Assembly: GCF_003385495.1 (NCBI RefSeq) | Contig: NZ_QNUH01000017.1 | Span: 1 to 64,000, forward strand | Reading direction: 5' to 3' | Length of the DNA stretch: 64,000 bases | Source of the DNA: Chryseobacterium elymi | GTDB taxonomy: Bacteria; Bacteroidota; Bacteroidia; Flavobacteriales; Weeksellaceae | Part shown: one piece after another, positions 18,797 to 26,037 of the stretch | Numbering within the stretch: the first letter of the stretch is position 1 | How the letters are laid out: each line of letters opens with the position of its first letter | Translations under genes and position numbers: made by a program | Notes under the pieces: generated by a model | What the model was told of the DNA's origin: nothing | Database searches by the model: none | What the model saw: only the letters and a program-made list of their open reading frames with translations

Positions 18797-19645
18797 ATGG
18801 AAGTTATAAAGAATAAGAAAACCCTTCAGGATTTCATTGAAAGACAGAAAGAAATGGGAAAAAAGATAGGTTTCGCCCCTACGATGGGAGCACTTCACAA
18901 AGGCCATCTTTCCCTGTATGAAGAAGCCAGAAAAGATAATGATTTGGTAATTTCTTCAGTTTTTGTAAATCCTACTCAGTTTAACAATCCGGAAGATCTG
19001 CAAAAATACCCAAGAGATATTAACAGAGATGTTCTTATTCTGGAAAATTCGGGATTAGTAGATGCAGTTTATATTCCTGAAGTAGCAGATATTTATCCTG
19101 AAAAAACAGAAAGCAAGCATTATGATTTCGATGGATTGGAAAATGAAATGGAAGGAAAATCCAGGCCTGGACATTTTGATGGTGTGGGAACTGTGGTAGA
19201 AGAGCTTTTCAGACAGGTTAAGCCAGATAATGCTTATTTCGGGGAAAAAGACTTCCAACAGCTCGCTATTATCAAAAAAATGGTTGAAAAGAAACATCTT
19301 CCCGTAAAAATTGTAGGAGTTTCTATTTACAGAGCAGAAAATGGGTTAGCATTAAGTTCAAGAAACCAAAGACTCCACGAAGACCGAAAAGAAGCTGCAA
19401 AAATAATTTACCAGAGCTTAATCAAAGTAAATGACTGGTTCAGAGTTATCACTATTCCTGAAATAAAAGAAAGAATAACAGATATCTTTGATCAGCAACA
19501 AGGCATGAAATTAGAGTATTTTTTGATCGCTGATGAAGATACATTAAAAGAAACTGATTTTTTCTATAAAGACAGAAATTACAGAGCATTTATAGTAGTT
19601 GTAGTAGATGGCGTGAGATTAATTGATAATATGCATATGGATTAA
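18797..19645 (+). CDS. panC: Pantothenate synthetase
   Basis: ATP-dependent condensation of pantoate with beta-alanine to pantothenate, on the route to coenzyme A. 282 residues, standard length. Key motifs: FAPTMGALHKGHLSL (residues 22-36; the HxGH nucleotide-binding signature), SVFVNPTQF, YFGEKDFQQL and GLALSSRNQRL. No panB or panD is adjacent. It is divergent from the GT5-like gene and followed by its own terminator. Confidence 0.97.
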   Translation: MEVIKNKKTLQDFIERQKEMGKKIGFAPTMGALHKGHLSLYEEARKDNDLVISSVFVNPTQFNNPEDLQKYPRDINRDVLILENSGLVDAVYIPEVADIYPEKTESKHYDFDGLENEMEGKSRPGHFDGVGTVVEELFRQVKPDNAYFGEKDFQQLAIIKKMVEKKHLPVKIVGVSIYRAENGLALSSRNQRLHEDRKEAAKIIYQSLIKVNDWFRVITIPEIKERITDIFDQQQGMKLEYFLIADEDTLKETDFFYKDRNYRAFIVVVVDGVRLIDNMHMD

Positions 19646-19695
19646 TATTAAACACTTGTTCAACAAAATATTCAACATATTTCCTTAATAAATAT

Positions 19696-19727
19696 AAACT
19701 CTGATTTACTTATCGGAGTTTTTTTTG
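19696..19727 (+). terminator. Terminator after panC
   Basis: Stem AACTCTGAT/ATCGGAGTT (one G-T pair) with loop TTACTT, followed by a run of eight T, about 50 bases after the panC stop. Confidence 0.8.
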
Positions 19728-19750
19728 CATTAGCACATAGCATAAAAAAT

Positions 19751-19775
19751 CAAAGGTCTCTTGCGGAGACCTTTG
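19751..19775 (-). terminator. Terminator after tRNA-Lys (copy 1)
   Basis: Perfect 10-bp stem CAAAGGTCTC/GAGACCTTTG with loop TTGCG; on the minus strand it is followed by ATTTTTTA. It ends the transcript of the tRNA at 19831-19903. Confidence 0.88.
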
Positions 19776-19830
19776 AAACACCAAATCACAAAATATTAAT
19801 ATGAAAAAAATTTACTTTTCAGTAAACTTG

Positions 19831-19903
19831 TGACCCGGCTGGGATTCGAACCCAGGACCCATACATTAAAAGTGTATTGCTCTACCAGCTGAGCTACCGA
19901 GTC
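19831..19903 (-). tRNA. tRNA-Lys (anticodon TTT)
   Basis: 73 bases. Acceptor stem GACTCGG/CCGGGTC with one G-T pair, D-arm region GCTCAGCTGGTAGAGC, anticodon loop CTTTTAA giving TTT, T-arm with GGTTCGAATCC, discriminator A. CCA is not encoded (CAA follows). It has its own promoter box at 19952-19959 and a hairpin terminator. Confidence 0.97.
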
Positions 19904-19951
19904 GGTCACTTGCTCACGACCTGCATTCAACGCTATCGTTTTTAAGAGGTG

Positions 19952-19959
19952 CAAAGATA
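19952..19959 (-). promoter_or_regulatory. Promoter of tRNA-Lys copy 1 (TTG-N19-TATCTTTG)
   Basis: On the minus strand TATCTTTG is followed by CACC and preceded by TTG at a 19-base spacing, the complete Bacteroidota promoter form. It lies about 50 bases upstream of the mature tRNA 5' end. The same TATCTTTGCACC string stands in front of the third tRNA-Lys. Confidence 0.8.
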
Positions 19960-19999
19960 TGATTTTTTTTTATTTCTACAATAGATGCATAAAAAAAAT

Positions 20000-20024
20000 C
20001 AAAGGTCTCTTGTGGAGACCTTTG
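20000..20024 (-). terminator. Terminator after tRNA-Lys (copy 2)
   Basis: Same hairpin as after copy 1, with loop TTGTG in place of TTGCG; on the minus strand it is followed by a longer T-run. Confidence 0.88.
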
Positions 20025-20079
20025 AAACACCAAATCACAAAATATTAATATGAAAAAAATTTACTTTTCAGTAAACTTG

Positions 20080-20152
20080 TGACCCGGCTGGGATTCGAAC
20101 CCAGGACCCATACATTAAAAGTGTATTGCTCTACCAGCTGAGCTACCGAGTC
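20080..20152 (-). tRNA. tRNA-Lys (anticodon TTT), tandem copy
   Basis: Identical to the copy at 19831-19903 over all 73 bases as read. It is probably transcribed from the promoter at 20471-20478 together with the upstream tRNA-Lys and tRNA-Leu, because no separate promoter box is seen between it and tRNA-Leu. Confidence 0.97.
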
Positions 20153-20225
20153 GGTCATAACTAATAATGATAAATATAAAATTAATTTTTAATTAATCAT
20201 CATTAATTTTTAAATTTCTTTGCAG

Positions 20226-20308
20226 TGCCTGCGACTGGACTCGAACCAGCACATCCTTAGGAAACCACCCCCTCAAGATGGCGTGTCTACCAATTTCACC
20301 ACGCAGGC
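20226..20308 (-). tRNA. tRNA-Leu (anticodon GAG)
   Basis: 83 bases, class II with a variable arm. Acceptor stem GCCTGCG/CGCAGGC, anticodon stem CCATC/GGTGG with loop TTGAGGG giving GAG, T-arm GGTTCGAGTCC, discriminator A, CCA not encoded. It reads CUU/CUC leucine codons. Confidence 0.96.
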
Positions 20309-20344
20309 TATAAAATTACAGAAATCTAGTAATTTTTTCGCTTG

Positions 20345-20417
20345 TGACCCGGCTGGGATTCGAACCCAGGACCCATACATTAAAAGTGTATTGCTCTACC
20401 AGCTGAGCTACCGAGTC
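20345..20417 (-). tRNA. tRNA-Lys (anticodon TTT), first gene of the cluster
   Basis: Same 73-base tRNA as the two other copies. Its 3' flank differs from theirs apart from a short CTTG-containing stretch, so it is not part of the recent tandem unit. Transcription order is Lys-Leu-Lys, with a third Lys as its own unit. Confidence 0.97.
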
Positions 20418-20470
20418 GGTCACTTTGCTACGATTTTACATTTGAATAATGTCCCTCGTTTTCAGTGGTG

Positions 20471-20478
20471 CAAAGATA
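20471..20478 (-). promoter_or_regulatory. Promoter of the tRNA Lys-Leu-Lys unit (TTTG-N18-TATCTTTG)
   Basis: TATCTTTGCACC on the minus strand with TTTG 18 bases upstream, about 54 bases before the first tRNA-Lys. Its form is nearly the same as the promoter of tRNA-Lys copy 1. Confidence 0.8.
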
Positions 20479-20531
20479 GGAGTTTTTTCATTATCTCAAA
20501 ACTTTTTTGCAAATTTGTTTAAAAAAAATTC

Positions 20532-21047
20532 ATGGTTATTTCACTGATAGGATACATGGGATGTGGCAAATCTCACATTTCCAAAATTTTAAGCGACAAA
20601 ATAAATTTTAAACTCATTGACCTCGATAAAGAGATTTCCAGAAGAAATAAATTAACCATTTCTGAGATTTTCGAAAAAAAGGGAGAAATTCAGTTTAGAA
20701 AGCTGGAAAGAGAGGCATTGGAAGAAATCCTGGCTTCGGAAGAAAACGTAGTATTAAGCCTGGGAGGAGGAACACCTGTTTATTATAACAATATGGAAAT
20801 TATTAACCTCAGCTCAAAAAGTATTTTCTTAAGAGCTTCTGTAGGCACTTTATACGAAAGACTTTCCAAACAGAAAGAAAAGAGGCCTTTAATAGCTAAT
20901 ATTTCCGATGAAGATTTGCCTGAGTTCATTGCCAAGCATTTATTTGAAAGAAATACTTTTTACAGCAAAGCGCAGTTTAGCGTCAATACGGATTCCAGGG
21001 ATCCTGAAGATATTGTCCGGGAAATTATAGAAAAGCTCTATCTCTAG
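20532..21047 (+). CDS. aroK: Shikimate kinase
   Basis: Phosphorylates shikimate at the 3-hydroxyl in the chorismate pathway. 171 residues, a single P-loop kinase domain. Walker A is GYMGCGKSH (residues 7-15), then LIDLDKEI with the shikimate-binding Asp, then the LGGGTP loop and the lid region KEKRPL. Stand-alone; the hairpin terminator overlaps its last codons. Confidence 0.96.
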   Translation: MVISLIGYMGCGKSHISKILSDKINFKLIDLDKEISRRNKLTISEIFEKKGEIQFRKLEREALEEILASEENVVLSLGGGTPVYYNNMEIINLSSKSIFLRASVGTLYERLSKQKEKRPLIANISDEDLPEFIAKHLFERNTFYSKAQFSVNTDSRDPEDIVREIIEKLYL

Positions 21048-21056
21048 AGCTTTTTT
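21031..21056. terminator. Terminator overlapping the aroK stop codon
   Basis: Stem AAAAGCTCTA/TAGAGCTTTT with loop TCTC and a T-run. The left arm lies inside the aroK coding region and the TAG stop is in the right arm. It can also serve the converging S4-domain gene. Confidence 0.85.
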
Positions 21057-21059
21057 ATC

Positions 21060-21500
21060 TTAATCTTCGTTTTCTTCGGGGCCATCTGCTGCTTCTCCAA
21101 AGAAATCATCCCAGTCTGTAAAGTCTGAAGCTATATCATTTCCTACATATTCATCCATCTCGCGCCTGTCTTTTTTGGTAGGCCTTCCTTCGCCCTTATT
21201 TCTATAATAATCCTGCGACATCTTGCGAAGCTTTAATAATTCATATTGCTCTTTGTCTGTGACATCCTGGATATGAAGAGGGACAAGCTTTGCTCCCATC
21301 CTGCTTTTGGGGATCTGAGTGACCTTTATTTTATAATCAATCTGATTTTTTCGGATTTTGATAACATCTCCTTCTTTAACCTCCTTAGATGACTTTACGG
21401 CAGACGTTCCTATTGAAACTCTGTTCTTTTTAATTTCCTCTGTTGCAATACTTCTCGTCTTATAAAAACGAATGCACCATAAAAATTTATCTATTCTCAT
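21060..21500 (-). CDS. S4-domain RNA-binding protein (Hsp15/HslR-like)
   Basis: 146 residues. The N-terminal S4 fold (MRIDKFLWCIRFYKTRSIA, then KKNRVSIG and the GDVIKIRKN turn) matches Hsp15, which binds stalled 50S subunits carrying peptidyl-tRNA. The tail is longer than in E. coli: a basic KGEGRPTKKDRREMDE segment, then an acidic end (PEENED). That tail form is common in Bacteroidota. Convergent with aroK, divergent from the FKBP-like lipoprotein. Confidence 0.88.
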   Translation of the reverse strand: MRIDKFLWCIRFYKTRSIATEEIKKNRVSIGTSAVKSSKEVKEGDVIKIRKNQIDYKIKVTQIPKSRMGAKLVPLHIQDVTDKEQYELLKLRKMSQDYYRNKGEGRPTKKDRREMDEYVGNDIASDFTDWDDFFGEAADGPEENED

Positions 21501-21509
21501 ATTTTTTTA

Positions 21510-21517
21510 TACTTTTG
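21510..21517 (+). promoter_or_regulatory. Promoter -7 box (TACTTTTG) for the FKBP-like lipoprotein
   Basis: Exact TAnnTTTG followed by CC, 38 bases before the ATG at 21556. Confidence 0.55.
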
Positions 21518-21555
21518 CCGTTATATTATTTGTAAAGTAATTAAAGTTTTTTGAA

Positions 21556-22299
21556 ATGAAAAAAATATTTTTATATATCCTTGCGGGATCTTTATGTTTT
21601 TCTGCATGTAAGAAAGATGATGAAGTTGAAACTTATAAAGAACCGGAAGACATCGCCGTTCAAAACAGTTATGATGATCAGGCTATTAAGAAGTTTATGA
21701 GCGAAAATTATCTGGACGCCCAGGGAAATATAAAAGCTTTCAGCACAACAGATACCAGTGATGACAATGAAAAAAAATTAATAGATCTGCCGTATCAGAC
21801 GCTTCCTTCCGGGACCATATACATCATGAGAGACGGGGCACAGCCAACAGTTGAGCCGCAAACTATCGGAGAAGATGATATTCTTACGCTTATGATAAGA
21901 GCTAATGCTTATTTAGCAGGAAATACTGATGGAAATATTTCTTTTATTTCCAGCCTGACATTGGTAAATACAATTAATGGTAATGGGCTTCCAATGATTG
22001 ACCCGTTATTCTACTATGCTAAAAAGAGTATCCGTGACGCAGCAACAACAGGAGTTGCACAGCAAAGAAGTTATTATGAAGTTGAAGGCTTCCGTGAGGC
22101 TATTCAGAAATTCAAAGCTTTTAAAAATCTTCCAAGCGGAGATCCATATAATCTTCAGGGCGTTATTTTAGTACCATCAAGAGCTGCATTCGCGAGAGAT
22201 CCACATTATCCTTACAGCACGCAATACTCTTTAAGAAATTATTCTATGGTATTTAATTTCCAGGTATACGGAAGAGCTGACAGACCTGACGGACAATAA
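21556..22299 (+). CDS. FKBP-like peptidyl-prolyl isomerase lipoprotein, divergent
   Basis: 247 residues with lipobox CFSAC (Cys18). The C-terminal half has an FKBP outline: EVEGFREAIQKFKAF (the helix before the active-site loop), GVILVPSRAAFARD (counterpart of the usual IPxxLAYG) and SMVFNFQVYG as the last strand. The preceding region has a short N-terminal domain (DDQAIKKFMSENYLDAQGNI) seen in other Bacteroidota FKBP lipoproteins. The G-x-x-L-xxGxK loop is poorly kept, so isomerase activity is doubtful. It may be a T9SS-related periplasmic helper (compare GldI), but that is only inference. Confidence 0.65.
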   Translation: MKKIFLYILAGSLCFSACKKDDEVETYKEPEDIAVQNSYDDQAIKKFMSENYLDAQGNIKAFSTTDTSDDNEKKLIDLPYQTLPSGTIYIMRDGAQPTVEPQTIGEDDILTLMIRANAYLAGNTDGNISFISSLTLVNTINGNGLPMIDPLFYYAKKSIRDAATTGVAQQRSYYEVEGFREAIQKFKAFKNLPSGDPYNLQGVILVPSRAAFARDPHYPYSTQYSLRNYSMVFNFQVYGRADRPDGQ

Positions 22300-22326
22300 C
22301 TTAAGATTAATACATTCTGCATAAAG

Positions 22327-22356
22327 AAACCGCCTTCATCTGAAGGCGGTTTTTAT
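22327..22356. terminator. Bidirectional terminator
   Basis: Strong stem AAACCGCCTTC/GAAGGCGGTTT, loop ATCT, T-runs on both sides, between the FKBP-like lipoprotein and the glutamate synthase-like gene. Confidence 0.9.
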
Positions 22357-22369
22357 TTTATATACTTTT

Positions 22370-23887
22370 TTAAGTTCTTGCTTTCTGCTTTACATTTCCT
22401 AAAATATCAGGGAAATACAAATCCGCCAGATGGTCAAATTCATCCCCTCTCATGAACATAGTAGCATCCACTTCTTCGTAAGAGCTTCTTCCCGCCGCTG
22501 CAATCAGCTCATTACAAGTATGCAGTGTATTTTTATGGAAATGGTATACTCTTTCACTTTTGTCGGTAACATCAAGCCCTTTAACCAACATTTTATCCTG
22601 AGTGGCAACGCCTGTCGGGCAATTGTTATTATTACATCTTAAGGCCTGGATACAGCCTAATGAGAACATAAATCCTCTTGCATTATTACACATATCCGCC
22701 CCCATTGCTACTGCTCTCAGAATATCTAAGCTTGTCAGAACTTTTCCACTGGCGATTACTCTCAGTTTACTTCTTAAATTATAATTATTTAGGGTTCTGT
22801 TAACAAAAATCAGGGCAGGTTCCAAAGGCATCCCTACTCCATCTGAAAATTCCGGTGGTGCAGCTCCTGTTCCTCCTTCTGCTCCATCTATGGTAATAAA
22901 ATCCGGATAGATCTTTAAAACATTCATCTGTACGCAGATATCCTCAAATTCCCTGGTATCTCCAATACATAGTTTAAAGCCAGTTGGTTTCCCTCCTGAA
23001 AGCTCTCTCAATTGCTGTACAAACCTCAACAGGCCTGCAGCATCAGAAAATGAACTATGGGATGGCGGTGAAATAACAGTAACTCCCGGGGTGACGTGAC
23101 GGATCTTTGCGATCTCCGGTGTATTTTTCACACCCGGAAGGACACCTCCGTGTCCTGGCTTTGCCCCTTGGGACAGCTTAATTTCAACCATTTTCACATT
23201 GGGAAGGGTTGCGTACTTTTCAAACAGTTCGGGATTAAATTTCCCTTCTTCGTCACGACAGCCAAAATATCCGGTTCCAATTTGCCAGCAAAGATCTCCT
23301 CCTTCCAAATGATAGGGAGAAATGCCTCCTTCTCCGGTGTTATGATAAAAATTTCCTTTTTTTGCACCTCTGTTTAAAGAAATCTGTGCCCTGTCGCTTA
23401 ATGCCCCAAAACTCATTGCTGAAATATTGAACAGGGAAGCATGGTAAGGCTGTGTACACTGCTCTCCTCCTACCCATACTCTTGGGAGCTCTTCAACAGG
23501 CGATTTTGCATAAATAGAATGCTTGATTCCTTCATATTTTCGGTGATTAACTTCCAGCTGTGTTCCAAAAGCCACAGTATCACTCAGGTTTTTAGCTCGT
23601 CTGTATACTGCAGAACGCTGATTTCGGGGAAATGGTTTCCCGTCTGTCTCCCTTTCTATGAAATACTGCTGCATTTCGGGTGAAATACTTTCGAAAAAGT
23701 ATCTGAAGTATCCCAATACCGGGAAGTTCCTCAAAATAGCGTGTTTCGACTGGTAGGCATTGTAAACACCCAATGCATAAATGGCAGATAACAGGATGGG
23801 TATCCAGTAATGCGCTCTGATCAGTAATGCAACGATCCATGTAGCAGTTACTAATACAATTCCCCAAGATAAAAACTTATCTCTCAT
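22370..23887 (-). CDS. FMN-binding glutamate synthase-like protein
   Basis: 505 residues. Two N-terminal hydrophobic segments (about residues 8-25 and 28-43) are followed by the FMN/glutamate synthase central-type barrel. Marks: GEGGISPYHL, SQGAKPGHGGVLP, the FMN-phosphate loop DGAEGGTGAAPPEF, and a 3Fe-4S cluster pattern C-x5-C-x4-C in GCIQALRCNNNNCPTG. No glutaminase domain is present. Such membrane-tethered GltB-like proteins are widespread; the real substrate and electron partner are not known. Monocistronic. Confidence 0.88.
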   Translation of the reverse strand: MRDKFLSWGIVLVTATWIVALLIRAHYWIPILLSAIYALGVYNAYQSKHAILRNFPVLGYFRYFFESISPEMQQYFIERETDGKPFPRNQRSAVYRRAKNLSDTVAFGTQLEVNHRKYEGIKHSIYAKSPVEELPRVWVGGEQCTQPYHASLFNISAMSFGALSDRAQISLNRGAKKGNFYHNTGEGGISPYHLEGGDLCWQIGTGYFGCRDEEGKFNPELFEKYATLPNVKMVEIKLSQGAKPGHGGVLPGVKNTPEIAKIRHVTPGVTVISPPSHSSFSDAAGLLRFVQQLRELSGGKPTGFKLCIGDTREFEDICVQMNVLKIYPDFITIDGAEGGTGAAPPEFSDGVGMPLEPALIFVNRTLNNYNLRSKLRVIASGKVLTSLDILRAVAMGADMCNNARGFMFSLGCIQALRCNNNNCPTGVATQDKMLVKGLDVTDKSERVYHFHKNTLHTCNELIAAAGRSSYEEVDATMFMRGDEFDHLADLYFPDILGNVKQKART

Positions 23888-23938
23888 GAATGTAGTATTT
23901 AAAGTTAAAATAAATTTAGTAGAAATTTTGCAAAGAGA

Positions 23939-25285
23939 CTACGCTTTTGCTAAAAAACTTTCGAAGGATGACTGCACAGAAACCGTGCCATCTGACAGGA
24001 TTTTTTCTAAATTTAGAAATTCAATCTGATTAACGAATGCGGGATCAAAATCTTTCTGGACTCTCACATAGTTTTCAGTGAAGCCATACATTTTGCCGTC
24101 TTTATTTTCGTGCTCCCAAAGAACGGGAAGCGTTTTTCCAAGTTGGGTCTGATAAAATGCCATTTTCTTCTTTTCAGAAAGGATTCTCAGCATCTTATTA
24201 CGCTTTTTTCTTTCAGGAACAGGAACTACTCCGCCCATATCGGCTGCTTCCGTATTTTCTCTTTCAGAATAGGTAAATACGTGAAGATAAGTGATAGGAA
24301 GCTCATTCAGGAAGTTATAGGTTTCCATAAATTTCTCCTCTGTTTCGCCGGGAAACCCTACAATAACATCTACACCGATAGCGGCATCAGGCATTACCTC
24401 GCGGATCTTATTGACTCTGTCATTATACAGTTTGGTAAGGTAACGGCGCTTCATTTTTTTCAGCAGATCGTCGCATCCTGACTGTAGCGGGATGTGAAAA
24501 TGAGGAACAAAGCTTTTGCTTTTTGAAACCAGATCAATACTTTCGTCTTTCAAAAGGTTCGGCTCTATGGAAGAAATACGGATTCTTTCAATTCCTTCCA
24601 CTTTATCAAGCTCTGATATCAGGTCCAGGAAAGTATGTTCGTGTCTTTTATTTCCGAATTCTCCTTTACCGTAATCACCAATATTCACACCGGTAAGAAC
24701 AATTTCCTTGATGTCTCTTTCTGCAATTTCTTTAGCATTTTTAAGAACATTCTCGATGGTATCTGAGCGCGAGATTCCTCTTGCCAGAGGAATGGTACAG
24801 TAGGTACATTTATAGTCGCATCCGTCCTGCACTTTCAGGAAGGCTCTTGTTCTGTCCCCTATTGAGTAGCTTCCGATAAAGAAATCAGTTTCCTCAATCT
24901 CGCAAGAATGCACAATGCCTTTATTTTCCGATTTTTCCAAATCATCCAGGTAGCTTAAGATATTGAATTTCTCTTTAGCTCCCAGGACAAGATCTACTCC
25001 ATCAATCTGTGAGATCTCTTCAGGCTTCAACTGCGCATAGCATCCTACAATAACGACCAGTCCTTCAGGATTGGCTTTCATAGCCCGCTTTACATGTAAT
25101 TTGCATTCACGGTCAGCATTTTCCGTTACCGAACAGGTATTGATGACATAGACGTCTGCTTTATCGTCAAAACTTACTTTATCATAACCAGCATCTGTCA
25201 ATTGACGGGCAATAGTAGATGTTTCCGCAAAATTTAATTTGCAGCCGAGTGTATGAAATGCGGCAGTTCCGTGAAAAGTAGACAT
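23939..25285 (-). CDS. mtaB: tRNA t6A37 methylthiotransferase MtaB
   Basis: Radical-SAM enzyme that converts t6A37 to ms2t6A in tRNAs reading ANN codons. 448 residues. The N-terminal UPF0004 domain has its three cluster cysteines (TLGCKLNFAE, INTCSVTE, VGCYAQL). The radical-SAM CxxxCxxC is in DGCDYKCTYCTIP (near residue 155), and a TRAM-like C-terminus follows. The FHTLGCKLN start places it with MtaB rather than MiaB or RimO. It has a promoter box just upstream. Confidence 0.94.
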   Translation of the reverse strand: MSTFHGTAAFHTLGCKLNFAETSTIARQLTDAGYDKVSFDDKADVYVINTCSVTENADRECKLHVKRAMKANPEGLVVIVGCYAQLKPEEISQIDGVDLVLGAKEKFNILSYLDDLEKSENKGIVHSCEIEETDFFIGSYSIGDRTRAFLKVQDGCDYKCTYCTIPLARGISRSDTIENVLKNAKEIAERDIKEIVLTGVNIGDYGKGEFGNKRHEHTFLDLISELDKVEGIERIRISSIEPNLLKDESIDLVSKSKSFVPHFHIPLQSGCDDLLKKMKRRYLTKLYNDRVNKIREVMPDAAIGVDVIVGFPGETEEKFMETYNFLNELPITYLHVFTYSERENTEAADMGGVVPVPERKKRNKMLRILSEKKKMAFYQTQLGKTLPVLWEHENKDGKMYGFTENYVRVQKDFDPAFVNQIEFLNLEKILSDGTVSVQSSFESFLAKA

Positions 25286-25311
25286 TTATTTACTCCTGAA
25301 TTTTCTGGGTG

Positions 25312-25319
25312 CAAAGATA
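25312..25319 (-). promoter_or_regulatory. Promoter -7 box (TATCTTTG) for mtaB
   Basis: TATCTTTGCACC on the minus strand, 27 bases before the mtaB ATG, is the same 12-base string as at both tRNA-Lys promoters. TTTA, not TTTG, stands at the -33 position. Confidence 0.65.
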
Positions 25320-25355
25320 GTAATTTTAATAATAATTCTAAATCGATTCAGTCTA

Positions 25356-25943
25356 TTATTTATATTCGTCCCTTACTTCAGGGCTGTTTTGAAAGCATAC
25401 CGGAGATGAATTGGAAACATCTTTTTGTTTAGAAAACTTATCTTTCATTCCGGCATTAAATTCCTGAGACTTATTTCTTTCAATAGAAAGCGTTTTCCAG
25501 TCGTCATTCTTAATCATTTTCGCAATAGAAACAATCTGCCCGATATGATAAGGATAATGAGCGAGCTGACGCAAAACGGCATCTAAAACCGGGTGTGCTT
25601 CTCCCCTGATATAAATAGTGGAATGCAAATTTTTATCATTGATCCGGCTCAAAGCATCAAAAAAACACTCCCAGCCCTTTTCCCAGAAATCAATAACCTC
25701 CTGTTTGGTTTTAAAGGTATTGATAAATTCCCCATCACGGTTGCGCCAGGCTTTCTCTCCGTCTTCCGTTAGGAAGTTGGTCCACCTTGAAAGCATATTG
25801 CCAGCCATATGTTTAACAATGACTGCAATGGAATTGCTTTCATCATTATACTGCCAGAACATCTGCTCATCAGAAAGCTGCTCGAATGATTTATCACCGA
25901 GAGATTTATAATACTGAAAACGTTTTATAAAAAGATCCTTCAT
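25356..25943 (-). CDS. DinB-like protein (DUF1572 type)
   Basis: 195 residues with a four-helix DinB/YfiT-like metal-binding fold. His residues sit in the right places: VKHMAGNM near residue 45 and LAHYPYHIGQIVSIAKMI near residue 130, giving the usual one plus two His ligands. SLGDKSFEQLSDEQMFWQYNDESNSIAVIV is the typical opening (given here as the Trp/Asn-rich stretch at residues 14-43). Thiol-dependent transferase or stress functions are known in the superfamily; none can be assigned here. Confidence 0.8.
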   Translation of the reverse strand: MKDLFIKRFQYYKSLGDKSFEQLSDEQMFWQYNDESNSIAVIVKHMAGNMLSRWTNFLTEDGEKAWRNRDGEFINTFKTKQEVIDFWEKGWECFFDALSRINDKNLHSTIYIRGEAHPVLDAVLRQLAHYPYHIGQIVSIAKMIKNDDWKTLSIERNKSQEFNAGMKDKFSKQKDVSNSSPVCFQNSPEVRDEYK

Positions 25944-25985
25944 TTTTCTGTTATTGATCAGACTAATTTAAAATTATTTTAACGA

Positions 25986-26012
25986 CAAAACCATCTCTTT
26001 CGAAATGGTTTT
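25986..26012. terminator. Weak terminator-like hairpin
   Basis: Stem AAAACCAT/ATGGTTTT with loop CTCTTTCGAA between the T9SS cargo gene and the DinB-like gene. The T-run is short, so function is uncertain. Confidence 0.45.
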
Positions 26013-26037
26013 ATCTATATAGTTTATTATTAAAAGC

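Larger units (their letters stand above)
19743..20157. repeat. Tandem duplication of a tRNA-Lys plus terminator unit
   Basis: Two near-identical units, 19743-19908 and 19990-20157, each hold a terminator hairpin, a shared spacer and a complete tRNA-Lys gene. By eye they differ only in the length of an A-run (six versus eight) and by C to T in the hairpin loop. The 81 bases between them are unique and carry a promoter. Confidence 0.9.

Noticed and set aside
19743..20157. Repeat units as a possible CRISPR array or insertion-sequence ends
   Set aside because: The repeated segment is a complete tRNA gene with terminator, present twice, with no regular short spacers and no cas or transposase gene.
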